DNA of 64,000 nucleotides from NCBI GenBank assembly GCA_022376465.1, contig JACDTU010000001.1, positions 1,488,001-1,552,000 of the forward strand. The letters are read 5' to 3'. Below the pieces are notes generated by a model, which ran no database searches, had not been told where the DNA came from, and saw nothing but the letters and a program-made list of their open reading frames with translations. Below, piece by piece: positions 1 through 10,375 of the stretch. Every line of letters begins with the position of its first letter. The stretch's first letter is position 1. The position numbers were made by a program, and so were the translations under genes. Source of the DNA: Cubamyces lactineus (taxonomy: Eukaryota; Basidiomycota; Agaricomycetes; Polyporales; Polyporaceae).

Positions 1-1035
1 TGAACGCGACCGAGTTCTCGACGATCGGCGAGGACTCGCAGACCCCGTCGTGGATCACGCCTATGAACACCTGCCCGAAGTGGCAGTACGACTACGGCAA
101 CAACGTCAGTATACCTCCCTCCCCCATCGTTGCGACCGTCTTGGGCAAGAAGGCTGAGACATTCTGGGACAGGCGACGATTGAGTGGGGCAACATCTACT
201 TGCCGCCTATCGCGAAGCGGCTGAACAAGCTGCTTCCTGGGGTGAACTTGTCCACAGACAACGTTCACGGAGCGTTGTACGCGTGCGCGTATGACCTCGC
301 CGCACTCGGAACTTCCCCGTGGTGCGACGCGTTCACGTCAAGCGAAATCGAGGACTTCGAGTCAGTTCTTCCTCCTGCCCCTCATAATTGCACCGCAACT
401 CTAACGACCTATGGTGTGGCACAGATACGAGCTCGACCTGCTCATGGACGGCGCCTTTGGCTACAACCTCCCTGGCTCAATGGGCGAGGTTCTTGGTTCG
501 CTGTATATTGGCAAGCTTGTTGAGAGGTGCGTTGCTCGTAAGGCAAAGTGTCGTCGCGGATTCTGACCTCTCGTTGTGGCGTACAGGTTCACCAACAGCA
601 CCGGGGACGCAAAGCCGCTGTACCTCGAGTTCGGACACGACACGACAATTGACCTCGTCCTGACCGCCCTTGGTCTCGCAAAGTAAGCCTTTCAAACCAG
701 CTCACCTCACCTCCCTCTTACGCCATTCCTCCCCAAGGGACACACCTCCGCTCTCCGCCAAAGGCCCCGTGCGCGCGACCCGCAAGTGGCGCACGACGCT
801 GCAGGTGCCGTTCGCGGCGCAGATGGTATGGGAGAAGTTCACATGCAAGACGTCGTTCAAGGGCCCGCAGGTGCGGCTCGTGCTCAACGAGGCGCCGCTC
901 CCGCTCACGACGTGCGCGCGCATGGACTGGCGGTACGGCTCGTGTGCGCTCGCGGACTTTGTTGCGTCGCATAAGACGGCGGCGGAGCGCACCTGGGGCG
1001 ACAAGACGTGGAACGCGACGTGCGGTGTTGCGTAA
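1..1035 (+). CDS. Histidine acid phosphatase (phytase-like), 3' part
   Basis: This is the C-terminal part of a secreted-type histidine acid phosphatase (branch 2: phytase, acid phosphatase, inositol polyphosphate phosphatase), which releases phosphate from phytate or other phosphomonoesters. The exons I read are 3-104, 173-360, 425-526, 587-682 and 738-1035, ending in TAA. The decisive motif is FGHDTT in exon 4, the HD catalytic pair typical of the family's C-terminal half. Also visible are a YELDLLMDGAFGYN segment, a VPFAAQMVWEKF strand and several cysteines near the end (FTC, TTCARMDW, YGSCALADF, ATCGVA) that normally form disulfides. The N-terminal RHGxRxP motif, signal peptide and start codon lie left of the window. 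The four introns are 55-68 nt long with consensus ends. The family call is firm; substrate preference cannot be read. Confidence 0.9.
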
Positions 1036-1750
1036 ACGTAAATGGGAGGGCGATGCATCCGCTCTCGTTCCGACTGGAGGGAGGGTCGATACGAGTTTGA
1101 GCAAAAGTATGTATGTACTGCGTGGTGATGCACCTCCCAACTCGTCGGGGGACGTGTTGCTCTCCAACAGGGCGAGCACTGTCGAGCGTACGCTCAATGC
1201 TACTTGCAGCAGCAACGTCTCATATTAGTCCTGACTTCTCTGAATCGCTACCCGCCAGTCATTGCGTCTCCAAAGCGAAAGCTACGATGTCGAGTATCGC
1301 TTGTGCTATACGGGGTTAAACGAAAACTCGAGCAGCGGCGTGGATCCCGCCTGGGCTATCGTTGAGCTTCTTGGGGGCAACACAGACCCCTGGGCCTATG
1401 TCAAGTGTACCTTGGCTACGAGATCGAACCTGGATAGAGCAAAGCCTGTAAAAACAGGCAGACCCTTTCCGAGTCGATGTCGATGGCTGAATGGGTTCGC
1501 GTTGCCTAAGTGCACCTGTTGCACTGCCACAGTGGTCATTAGAGTGCCATCGGGCCCAGCCGCGTTGACATGGGTTGCCACTGACAGATCTGCGGAGGCT
1601 GCGGGAATAACATATTCGCAGTGCGCAGTACTTTTGGACTAGCACGCGCAAGTAACGCAGGTATAAAATGCGAAGTGCAGGAATGCGGTGCCAAGCATTC
1701 CGCAAGAGCACGCGTCCCATATAACTTTGACCCCAACGCACCAAGTCACG
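1036..1750. other. Intergenic, phosphatase 3' side to hydrolase promoter
   Basis: No open frame here has coding character. A small perfect hairpin (GCCTGT, loop AAAA, ACAGGC) lies at 1444-1459. The right end is the promoter and leader of the hydrolase gene. Confidence 0.5.
1662..1668 (+). promoter_or_regulatory. TATA box of the alpha/beta hydrolase gene
   Basis: A TATAAAA heptamer lies 83 bp upstream of the chosen ATG at 1751, a normal spacing for a short fungal leader. It also argues against non-ATG starts further upstream, because one at 1688 would leave almost no leader. Confidence 0.55.
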
Positions 1751-2758
1751 ATGGCGAGCACTTCGATGACCCCCACTCCTACCCCTAACATGGAGGAAGT
1801 TCTCAATCTACCCGACGGACGTACGCTCGCGTACTCGCATTCCGGACCTTCAGATAGCAAGCTCGTTCTCATCTGGTTCCATGGCCTGTTCAGCGTCGGA
1901 GATGCGTCGAATCCTCCCAAACCTATCCGAGACCGCAATGCCCAGTTCATCGCGCCGACGCTCCCTGGCTGGGGCAACACCTCGCCCACCCTGCCCAGCA
2001 AGACGTTCGCAGAGACAGCAGTCGCCGACACGCTCGCGCTGCTCGAACACCTCCGCCCGCAGCCCTCGGACGACTCGCTGCGGATCTACGTCGCAGGCGG
2101 GTCCTTCGGGACGGTCCCGACGCAGATCGTGTTCGGAGCACCATACGACCGCTTTCCCTACGGACGCTATATCGTCGGGATGCTGCTCATGGCGCCGTTC
2201 AGCCCATTCCGCGAGGACGTGAACTACCGCAAGGGGCTGTGCTGGCGCGACTGGATCAGCGTGGGGCCCCTGACGCGCATCGTGCCCGGGAGGATGGTGC
2301 AGCGGCTGATGAAGTCCGCGCTGGCGGGCAAGGTGTGCGATGTTGCGAGCGCAGAGGCGTTCCTCCAGCAGGAGTTCTTTGCGAACATGGACGAGGAGGA
2401 GAAGGCGCGCTATGCGGCGTGGCGGGAGCGGACGGGGAACGCCGAGGGAGAGTTCCCGCGAAGGATGGCGGAGGGGATGGTGAAGAGCGTGAGCGTGTCG
2501 TGGGAGGGATTCTTAGGGGTCGCGGATGCGATACATTCGGACTGGGGGTTCAAGGTCAAGGAGCTGGACGAGGAGCACGCGCGAAAGCCCGTCGTCCTCG
2601 CGCTGGGACGGGGCGACACAAGTCTGACTGGCATGGCGAGGTTTCTGGAGGAGAGCTACAAGAACGTACAGGTGAAGGAATACGACGGAGGGCACTTGGC
2701 GTCTGCGTGGAGCATGGACGAGGTCCTGGACGAGATGTTTACTGCGGGCGGGGATTAG
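1751..2758 (+). CDS. Alpha/beta hydrolase, intronless
   Basis: A 335-residue alpha/beta-hydrolase fold protein in a single exon. After a short Thr/Pro-rich start comes a strand with an oxyanion HG motif (LIWFHGLFS), then the nucleophile elbow AGGSFGT (GxSxG), a helical cap rich in Met, Arg and Glu, and late in the chain a strand ending GRGDT (likely the acid) and YDGGHLASAWS (the catalytic His). No signal peptide or membrane segment is seen, so it is probably cytosolic. The start is the ATG in context CACGATGGCG at 1751; the open frame runs further up only through a GTG. It is followed after about 150 bp by the bHLH gene on the same strand. Esterase, epoxide hydrolase or thioesterase activity are all possible. 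Substrate unknown. Confidence 0.85.
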   Translation: MASTSMTPTPTPNMEEVLNLPDGRTLAYSHSGPSDSKLVLIWFHGLFSVGDASNPPKPIRDRNAQFIAPTLPGWGNTSPTLPSKTFAETAVADTLALLEHLRPQPSDDSLRIYVAGGSFGTVPTQIVFGAPYDRFPYGRYIVGMLLMAPFSPFREDVNYRKGLCWRDWISVGPLTRIVPGRMVQRLMKSALAGKVCDVASAEAFLQQEFFANMDEEEKARYAAWRERTGNAEGEFPRRMAEGMVKSVSVSWEGFLGVADAIHSDWGFKVKELDEEHARKPVVLALGRGDTSLTGMARFLEESYKNVQVKEYDGGHLASAWSMDEVLDEMFTAGGD

Positions 2759-2911
2759 TCACTAATAGGAGTTTGTTATCGTTTGTTACTCGAGTAAAGA
2801 GGGCGGCAAGCGCCGAGTGGCTGTATGCGGGGGAGAGGGGAGGAGGGGGAATCACAAGCTTTGCCCGCGACAGCACTGCGGGGTATGGGCTTCAGTGTCG
2901 TCCAGTCCAGG

Positions 2912-4640
2912 ATGGCTCTCTTCTCCGCCTCAGAGTCCGTCTACCTCTCCTCCTTCCTCTCCTCCGTCGACCTCGACTCCTCAATCAACAACGATGGCTC
3001 AATCGACCCAGGCCTCGCAGAGCAGATCCCCCACCTCCAGGGCTCAGAGGCTCTCGCAAAGGCCACCAAAGACCTGATGTCCCTCGACGTCCCCGTCACC
3101 ACATCCTCCTCCTCACATAATGCTGGCCAGGGATCAAATTCACAACAATCGCACCAAACGTCCAGCTCACCACCGAGCTATTGGCCGAGCTTACCGCCGA
3201 GCGAGCAACCATCGTCCTCGGCCGGATCCACCCAGCACCATCCCAAGTATGCACAGGGCGTCCGGTCATCCTCGCCTGCACACTACCTCCCTCGCGGCCT
3301 CTCCGGCACCATCGCGCCCTCAGATTCCCTGCGATCAGCCACGCCGAGCGACCGAGCAAACACCTCCATATTCACCTCACATCTCGGACAGCAGCAGCAG
3401 CAACAACAACAACATCCGCAGCAGCATGTCCAGATCGCCCCTCTGCGCGGGTTCGAGCCCTCCACGTCCTCTTCAAGCGCAGGATACACACTACCTCCTA
3501 TCTCGACGAGCGGGTATCCCAACGGTCTAAGCTCACACGAATCCTCGCGGCCGCCAGCCATCCCCTCCGCCGCCTCCGCTCCCTCAGTGCTCACGCACCA
3601 ATACAGCGGCGCATCGACGTCGACGTCGACGAAGCGACCCTTACCGGCCTCGTCTGAGCCAGCGACGGACCCGAGCTCGTCCAAACGCGCACGGCCGTCG
3701 CTCTCCTCGAGCACATATCCGCCCGCCCCAGAACTATCGTCCGCTGACTCAGCGACTACGACAGGATCCGGCGCGGGTCCTGGGCCTGCCGCATCGTCGC
3801 GGCCGCGCCCGTCTTCTTCCGGCACGCAGCGCGCTGCGTCGTCCGCCGGCGCAGACGGGTCCGCGAAGAGCAAGGGCAAGGAAAAAGAAAAGGATAAGGA
3901 CAAGGACAAAGAAAAGGACAAGGGGGGCGCGTCGGGGAGTAAGGGCGCGCTCCTTTCGCCGTCACAGAAACGCGCGAACCACATCCAGTCTGAGCAGAAG
4001 CGGCGCGCGAACATCCGCCGTGGGTACGAGGCGCTATGCGAGGTCGTCCCGGCACTGCGGGAGGCGATCCGCGCGGAGGAGGAGCGCGAGCGCGCGGGTG
4101 CCGGCGCCGGAGATGGTGGAGACGATGGGTCAGGCGGGAAGGCGAAGGCGAGGGGAGTGGGCGGCGGCGGTGCGGGTGGGGACAAGGGGAAGAAGAAGCG
4201 GAAAGGGGAGGGCGAGAAGGCGGATGGGCGCGCGGGCCCGAGGAGCGAGAATGTCGTGTTGCAGAAGAGTACGTCTCTCTCTCCTTTGCCATCCGAATTC
4301 CCAGCTTTGCCCCACTCCCTAGTCCGTATACGCACACCCGCACATTTAATCTCTTCTCGCCCCATCCCTATTCTCAACGTCACTCAATCATACGATGCTG
4401 ACCTCTTCTCTGCTTCTACTTACAGCAATCGACTACATCACCGAGCTCCTCGACGACCGCGCCGCGCTCGCACAGCGCCTCCAGATCGCGCGGGGCATCC
4501 TCCCGCTCGGGCACCCCGCCGCGCAGCTCGACCCACGCCACCTCGACCCGCAGGGCGTCCCGCTCTGGGACCGCGAGTGGAACGGCGGTATGGACCTCGA
4601 CGTGGGCGCGCAGGACGAGGGCAGCGAGGACGAGGGGTAG
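2912..4640 (+). CDS. bHLH (Max/Ino4-type) transcription factor
   Basis: A basic helix-loop-helix DNA-binding factor of 523 residues in two exons, 2912-4268 and 4426-4640. The N-terminus begins MALFSASES and is followed by a long Ser/Pro/Thr-rich region with a polyglutamine run. A Lys/Glu/Asp-rich block then leads into the basic region (KRANHIQSEQKRRANIRR), which carries the His-Glu-Arg residues used to read an E-box. Helix 1 is GYEALCEVVPALREAI; helix 2 is rebuilt across the intron as VVLQKTIDYITELL and runs on into a short leucine-rich coil. The loop is very long (about 60 residues, Gly/Lys-rich). An in-frame ATG at 2825 would add 29 residues; I prefer 2912 because its context (AGGATGGC) is better and the extension is of odd composition. 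Nuclear role is inferred from the domain; target genes are unknown. Confidence 0.85.
3389..3412 (+). repeat. CAG/CAA polyglutamine run
   Basis: Four CAG codons followed by four CAA codons encode eight glutamines inside the disordered half of the bHLH factor. More CAG codons follow after a His-Pro pair. Confidence 0.8.
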
Positions 4641-5075
4641 CAGTGCTCATGCTAGAGGGCCCGTTGTGCTGGGGTCTTGCCTGCTTACGCTGGACGCTAC
4701 CGCGAGGGTTGAGGAACTGAGAGAAGATGCGCTTGTGTACGATAGGTGAGGCGTGCTGTGGGAGGGAGGAGCGCCCCCGTTGGAGATTTAGAGGTGCGGA
4801 CAGTGCTGATGAGGTGGGCGGTCGATATACCACCAGAGACTCGCGAGTTCGGAGAGACAGACAGACAGACAGACAGACTTATTGACTTGCCGTGCTGCTG
4901 CCCCCTGTACCGTGATTTGCTACGATGCTCTGCTGAGGCGATCTTGATACAATACAGCGTATACCCTGGTATATTTAACTCTAACACATGGTACAAATAC
5001 AACCTGCCCGCTCTCGGTGCCCGTGTCGTGCGGTGGTCGGTCATAGGTCTCTGGGGGATGACGGGAGAGGTGAGG
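4641..5075. other. Intergenic, convergent 3' ends
   Basis: This lies between the bHLH stop and the RFC5 stop, which face each other. It holds a GACA microsatellite and otherwise nothing gene-like; both 3' UTRs must be here. Confidence 0.6.
4856..4878. repeat. GACA tetranucleotide microsatellite
   Basis: Nearly six uninterrupted copies of GACA in the convergent intergenic gap. Such arrays vary in length between strains. Confidence 0.9.
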
Positions 5076-6699
5076 CTAGTCGTCGAAGCCGTCCATGTCG
5101 ATGTCGTAAAAGAAGTTCTGCGAATGAGCGGATCGTGAGTGGGCTCGGTGTGAAAACAGAGCAGGAAAACCTGCCTTGTACATGCTCATGACCTTGACTA
5201 CCCACGCTTCGAGGTGGAAGATTTTCTTGTTCCCCACGCGCATGCGGGACTCCTGTGAACGAGGTACGTGAGCTGGGACGGAGATATGAATAGCGTGCAA
5301 CACGGACGTATATGGCTGCCCAGTGCATGATCTCCGGCTTGAGCGCCTCGTCTACTTGCTCAACTATTCGATCCGCAATTGTCTGACAATATAACACAAC
5401 TCAGCAGTTGTACATATGATACAACATCAACGAGGCGTACCTTGAGGATGATTGTGGGTGGGATGCAGTGGCTGAGGAGCTCGTACAGCTTCGTGCGGAC
5501 CTCCATAACGCGCGCAGGGGATTGCTCCTGCACGATCATGTCCGCGACTTTGTAGCAGTACGTCTCCCAGTCGGGTTTCGCGATCGACAATCCGCTCGCG
5601 GATAGATCTGGGCTGCAGAACGAGCGTCAACCGAAGTACGATGAACAGGCGGGCGGGGGAGGTGGAGGGACGGAGACCCACTTCTGCATCTTGAGCGCCT
5701 CGAGGACGAGGATCGCCTTGCGCATGTTCCCGTCCGAGTCCTCCGCGATGAGCTTCGCGGTGCCGTCGGGAATCGCGAACCCCTCGCGCTTGGCGACAAA
5801 GTCGAGCACGGCCTCCATCTCCTCCGCGCTGGGCGCCGCGACGCGCATGAGCAGGCACCGGGAGCGGATGGGCGCAATGAGCTTGCTGGTGCTGTTCGCG
5901 CAGAGGATGAGGCGCATGTTGGACATGTATTTCTCCATCGTCCGGCGCAGCGCGGCTTGCGCATCGCGCGTGAGTGAGTCTGCTTCGTGGATGACGACGA
6001 CTGTTGCGTGCATGGTGAAATTAGCGTTAAGGAAGTCTGACAGTGACAGCTAGTGGCGCTAAGCGAGGACGGAGTAGCGCACCTTTGAATCGTTGTTTTG
6101 CGTTCAAGTCGACTTGTTGTGTCTGCGCAATCTCCTTCAAGATCTCTTGAATAACTACCCTGTCGTAGTTTCCTACTTCGCTGTGCATATGTCTTTCAGT
6201 CAAGATGCCCGTAGAAGGCACGAATTCAGACGCACCAAGGCGTCATCTCAATGTGGTAGTTGCTCTGGACGATGTTCACATCCAGCTTGCGTTTTGTAGG
6301 CGTCAGGAAGACGCGCTGGTCAATCTTAATCTATAGTCAAGGTTCAGTCAGCCTTCGAGTATGTTATGAAATTACAGTAAGTGCGACGCACCTTCTCCGC
6401 TCCTTTGCCAAACAGCTCCAAGAGAGTACCCGCTATCCGCGTCTTCTTTCCTGCACCGGAGGGACCATAGAATAGCATGTGGGGGAAATCACCGGATGCA
6501 GCCTACTCTGCTTGTTAGCCATAAGGACCTCGGAGGCCAGATAGTTGAACTGACAAGAGCCTTGAGGCGCGCAGAGAGACCGTGGTGGTAGTGGAGGTCA
6601 TCGAGAGAACGCGGCCGGTGCTGAGGGTGTGCTCGCTATGTGAGTTATAGTCTATCCTGATTTCGTTCCAGTGCTTACTTTGTCAACCCAGAGAGACAT
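5076..6699 (-). CDS. RFC5: Replication factor C small subunit (yeast Rfc5, human RFC3)
   Basis: A clamp-loader AAA+ subunit of about 358 residues that helps load PCNA during replication and repair, in the nucleus. Ten exons read on the minus strand: 6699-6679, 6620-6555, 6502-6392, 6330-6236, 6180-6083, 6000-5682, 5612-5441, 5382-5308, 5252-5175, 5117-5076. It starts MSLWVDK, as in this orthologue group. Walker A is GPSGAGKKT; the Walker B region is [11 protein letters not shown], and the SRC arginine-finger motif is [10 protein letters not shown]. The C-terminal collar ([14 protein letters not shown], then [15 protein letters not shown]) matches the family. Length agrees with the usual 350-360. 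The last intron has a GC donor (AAG|GCAGGT, 5174-5118); all others are GT-AG. Three MluI boxes lie just upstream of the start. Confidence 0.95.
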
Positions 6700-8239
6700 A
6701 CTAGTGATAGATTACCAAAAGGCTCGACTATTTGAACGAGGAGATGCTGAGAGAGGTGAGCAAGCCACAATGGCAGGAATCAGACGCCACGCGTGCTCAG
6801 CGCTCGTTTGGCGTGAAGCCGTGTGACGGACGCGTGAGGTCACGCGGCGTGACGAGACGCGTTCTCAGACTCCCGCCAGGCCGCAGGCCTCTGTAGGCTT
6901 GCTGCTTCGACGCAAAGTCAGATCGTAGTCCCACGCATCCACCTACGGCCACGCAAGTATTCGGAGTTGTCCTGTGGACATCTCTCTTCTTTTAAGCCGA
7001 GGATAATAGTCGCAGATTCTTCGCTCTAAGCGCCGCGGCCGTCATCACTTGCATGGGTCCAGCATTGAGTTCCAGCGCCCTCAGCAGCATCAGGCATGAA
7101 TTGCTGCGAGCCTTTCAGTGTGGAAAGCTGCACCTTCGAGAGCTACACACTGTCTTGTAAGCGTCCCGGTGCTCGTATTGAACGACGATGGTGACTTCTC
7201 GCTGTCTATGGCGGTATGTATCTATATGAACGTCTCCAGGGTATCATCTCTTTAACCACCAAGTCCTCTTTCTCCAGGTTATATAGGATTTCTGACAACC
7301 GACTACGCAACCAGAAAGCTCCGTGCTCGTTTGCGACATGCATTGGAGCATGTCATCACATCGTAGCCCCAGTCCTTGGCCGGACATCTCGATTGCACCG
7401 ATTCCATGGACGCGGATCGCGCGACCGGTGGCCTCTATGCTCAGCCTGAAATACCATACAGTCCGCTATCTGCTTATAACAGCCGATGGCATCCTTTGGA
7501 CACCTTGTTGTCGACGATCATGATCAGCCCGAAGTTATAGCTCGGTGAAAACTGCAGGCTTCCTCAAGATTTGCCTTCCGCCGAGGTTTCGTCACCTACC
7601 CGTGTCATTTACCAATTGCTCGTCTCCATAGTTTCAATGTACGGCTATACAAGTCCTGGGTGCCCGGTCCGGTCAACGTTCGCATCATCGGTTCTGTTCC
7701 CTCGCCATGCAACTGTGCGAGCAATGTCGGTCATTTCGTGATCTAAGTTCGTTCAACGGTATCTGCGGCGCACGTTCGGCTGCGAGTATCGCCGTGCACT
7801 GAGACGTCCCAATCCTCCCCTACGGCACCACCGATAGTGACGCAAGTCGTCGCAACAGTCGCATTGACCATATTCGTGAATGCATATTGAATAAGTACAA
7901 CTATCGAAACAGCGATGTATACATTACACGTAAAACAAAAATTGCGTTGCGTTCATCATCGTATGCTGGAACCCTTCCACTCATCGACTCGAGGACGTGT
8001 ATCGTCTCGATCGCACTCGTCGTAGCAGCTGTGGCGTGTGTGTCGTATCCCATCTGCTATCCTGTGAGATGCCCGATCCCGATGGGCCTCATCCGCATCT
8101 ATGCTTTCCAATTTCCGACTGCCCAATCAACACAACAAGTGTCCTTTATCGTACCACCCGCCTCCAGGTCGCATCTATATTCCGATACACTCTTCGTCTT
8201 GCCCGCCGATCTCGCGACACGAGAAGAGGGAAGGTGCAC
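6700..8239. other. Long intergenic stretch, RFC5 promoter to TPS1 3' side
   Basis: About 1.5 kb without a supportable gene. The left 170 bp is the RFC5 promoter. The rest has only short frames of uneven composition. The TPS1 3' UTR must lie at the right end. A non-coding transcript cannot be excluded. Confidence 0.5.
6789..6862. promoter_or_regulatory. Three MluI cell-cycle boxes (ACGCGT) upstream of RFC5
   Basis: Perfect ACGCGT palindromes occur at 6789-6794, 6830-6835 and 6857-6862, about 90 to 165 bp upstream of the RFC5 start codon. ACGCGT is the known binding site of the fungal MBF complex (Mbp1/Swi6 type) that drives G1/S genes including replication factors. Binding here is inferred. 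Confidence 0.65.
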
Positions 8240-10375
8240 TCATGCGGAGTTGTGCGGCGCAAGCGCGTTCTGCGCGGGCGTAAGCGTAACCTGACCGTTC
8301 TCGATCGTACTCCCGCGCCCGTCCTCCTTGCTGAGGTGGAGCTCGGCCATGCCGCCCTTGAGCTCTTCAACGGTCGGGTGATGGGCGGTTACGCCGTTGG
8401 GTTTCGTTGGGGACTCCTCCGTGGGGGACTCGGCCACAGGCTCGACCTTCTGGTCCGGGAGCTCTATCCGTGTCATCTCGCGCACGAAGGACGTGCCCCA
8501 GTACGCCGCCGAGTACTTGTTCACGTACTGAGCGCGCGAACCATCCAGTATCAACATCTTGCACCTGCTATCGAGGTTACAAACGACGCACCTTGAACAA
8601 CTTCCTGTGGTTCTCCGCGCGAGTATCTGCCTCCATTGTGACGGCCTCGTAGATAGCATCCGCAACTTGTTGCGAGTCCCAGGGGTTGACGACGATACTG
8701 CCGTTCAAACTCTGAGCCGCACCAGCGAACTCGGAGAGTATCATGACGCCTTGCCGTTGCTGCTGGCATGCAATGTACTCGTACGACACCTGGGCGCACG
8801 CGCGATTAGTGTGGCACAGTAAACGACAAGGATAGAATGACTAACCAGGTTCATACCATCACGGGTACTGGTCACCAGACAGACGTCACTGACGGCATAT
8901 AACGCACACAGCTCGTCAAATGCCAAGCTCTTGTGCATGAAGTGGATCGGCATGAAGTCGACCGTTCCGAAACGGCCGTTGATGCGGCCAACGAGCTCGT
9001 TGACCGTCGCCCGGAGGTTCTGGTATTCCTCGACGTCCTGTCGCGACGGCACCGCAAGCTGCGCAAGGACGACCTTTCCGATCCACTCGGGATGTTGCGT
9101 GAGGAAGAGCTCGAGTGCGTGCAGCTTCTGCGGAACACCCTTGATGTAATCGAGCCGGTCGACGCCGACGATGACCTTGCAGCCCGCGAAGCGCTGCTCG
9201 AGCTGGGCAATCCGCTTCCTGACGCTGTCCTTCTTCAGGTTCTCGATGAACGATGATGGGTCGATACCAATCGGGAACGTGCCGACGTGCGCCAGACGGC
9301 CCTCGAACTCGACGCCGTTCGGCATCGTCGGGAGACCAAGGATGCGCGTACATGACGAGAGGAAGTGGCGCGCGTAGTCGTACGTGTGGAATCCAATGAG
9401 GTCGGAATACAAAATCCCTAGCAGGATCTCGCGCCGGACCGGTAGAATCCTGGGCGATCGTCAGCATATGCGGATCAACAACGTCTAATGGGGGAGCAAA
9501 GACATGTGGCGGAACACTAGCTTGGCACAGTCCAAATCCGGAACGACGATGGCTTCGCACACTCCGCGGTAAGAAGACCGCAGGCACGCGCGGCAAAGTC
9601 GGAACGGAGAACCAATCACGGAGAACGCGACGGGTGCAAGTGGAGCGACGAAACGCGCGCAGTCGTGCTACGGAGAGAACGAGACTGACCTGTAAATCTC
9701 ACTGGAAGGGAAGGGCGTGTGGAGGAAGAAGCCAATCTTGATGTCTGAGAACTTGGGTGGCGGAATCTCCTCGCAGTTCACACCGTCGAGGATGCGCTCG
9801 ACCTCGCTCGCGGTGAGGTCGCCGACGTTTTGCGGACCGTCGATGAGCGTGCGGAGGAGCATGGGGAGGAGCATCAGGTGGTAGTCCTGAACCCAAACCA
9901 TGGAGCCCGGGGAGAGCTGTGTCATGATAGCCTCGGCGAAGGCCATGTTGGCTTGGCGGTACGCGAGCCAGTTCTCGTCTTCGAAGTTCATCTCGCCAGG
10001 ATGGTAGTGGAAGAGAGGCCAGAGAATGGAGTTGGAGAAGCCGTTGTAGTGCCTGTCGGCGACATCATCGTCGAGGTAGACGGCCTGGCACGAGTACTCC
10101 TCCTTCAGGCGGCGATCGACGAGAGGGCGATCCTTGGGAGGAATGAAGAAACCGGGCCAGCCAATCCATGTAAATGACATAGACTTTTTGCAGCCTGAGA
10201 GTGCGGAGACGAGGCCGCCGGAGGACATCTTGAAGTGGTACTCGCCCGAGGCATCCTTGGTGATCGTAATTGGAAGACGGTTAGAGACGACGATGAGATG
10301 CCGCTGCTCCCCGTTGGTGGTGGGGATGGAGAGGTCGGGCGTGGATGGCTCGGTGGTGAGGAGTGTGGGTGCCAT
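8240..10375 (-). CDS. TPS1: Trehalose-6-phosphate synthase
   Basis: This GT-B glycosyltransferase (family GT20) joins glucose-6-phosphate and UDP-glucose to give trehalose-6-phosphate, the first step of trehalose synthesis in the cytosol. Four exons, 10375-9690, 9449-8846, 8789-8592 and 8527-8240, encode 591 residues. Family signatures are VVSNRLPIT near the start, WIGWPG, VQDYHLMLLP, FFLHTPFPSSEIYR, the nucleotide-sugar site GVDRLDYIKGVPQKL, and DGMNLVSYEYIACQ across intron 2. After the catalytic domain there is a tail of roughly 80 residues rich in Pro, Thr and Glu that resembles no phosphatase domain, so this is a Tps1 and not a Tps2 type. Intron 1 is 240 nt, several times longer than its neighbours. 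Stress control is usual for the family; no CCCCT element is obvious nearby. Confidence 0.95.

Noticed and set aside
1444..1459. Hairpin GCCTGT-AAAA-ACAGGC
   Set aside because: Perfect but only 6-bp stem, single occurrence, and far from gene ends; likely chance.
2239..3120. 293-codon + frame overlapping the hydrolase and the bHLH start
   Set aside because: Composition is Gly/Arg-rich mirror of the hydrolase codons; out of frame with both real genes.
3150..3260. Second + frame inside the bHLH N-terminus that reads like protein (TTELLAELTAERATIVLG)
   Set aside because: Attractive composition, but no splice sites join it to the bHLH frame, and the sense frame stays open for 1.4 kb.
3283..4383. 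Long antisense open frame (366 codons) opposite the bHLH gene
   Set aside because: It is a GC-rich shadow of the Ser/Pro/Gly-rich sense frame; its product is Cys/Ser/Pro low complexity with no domain, and the sense strand has a clear bHLH motif and intron.
7887..8596. Overlapping + frames of 135 and 199 codons
   Set aside because: They start at non-ATG codons and lie antisense to or downstream of the TPS1 C-terminus; no domain-like sequence.
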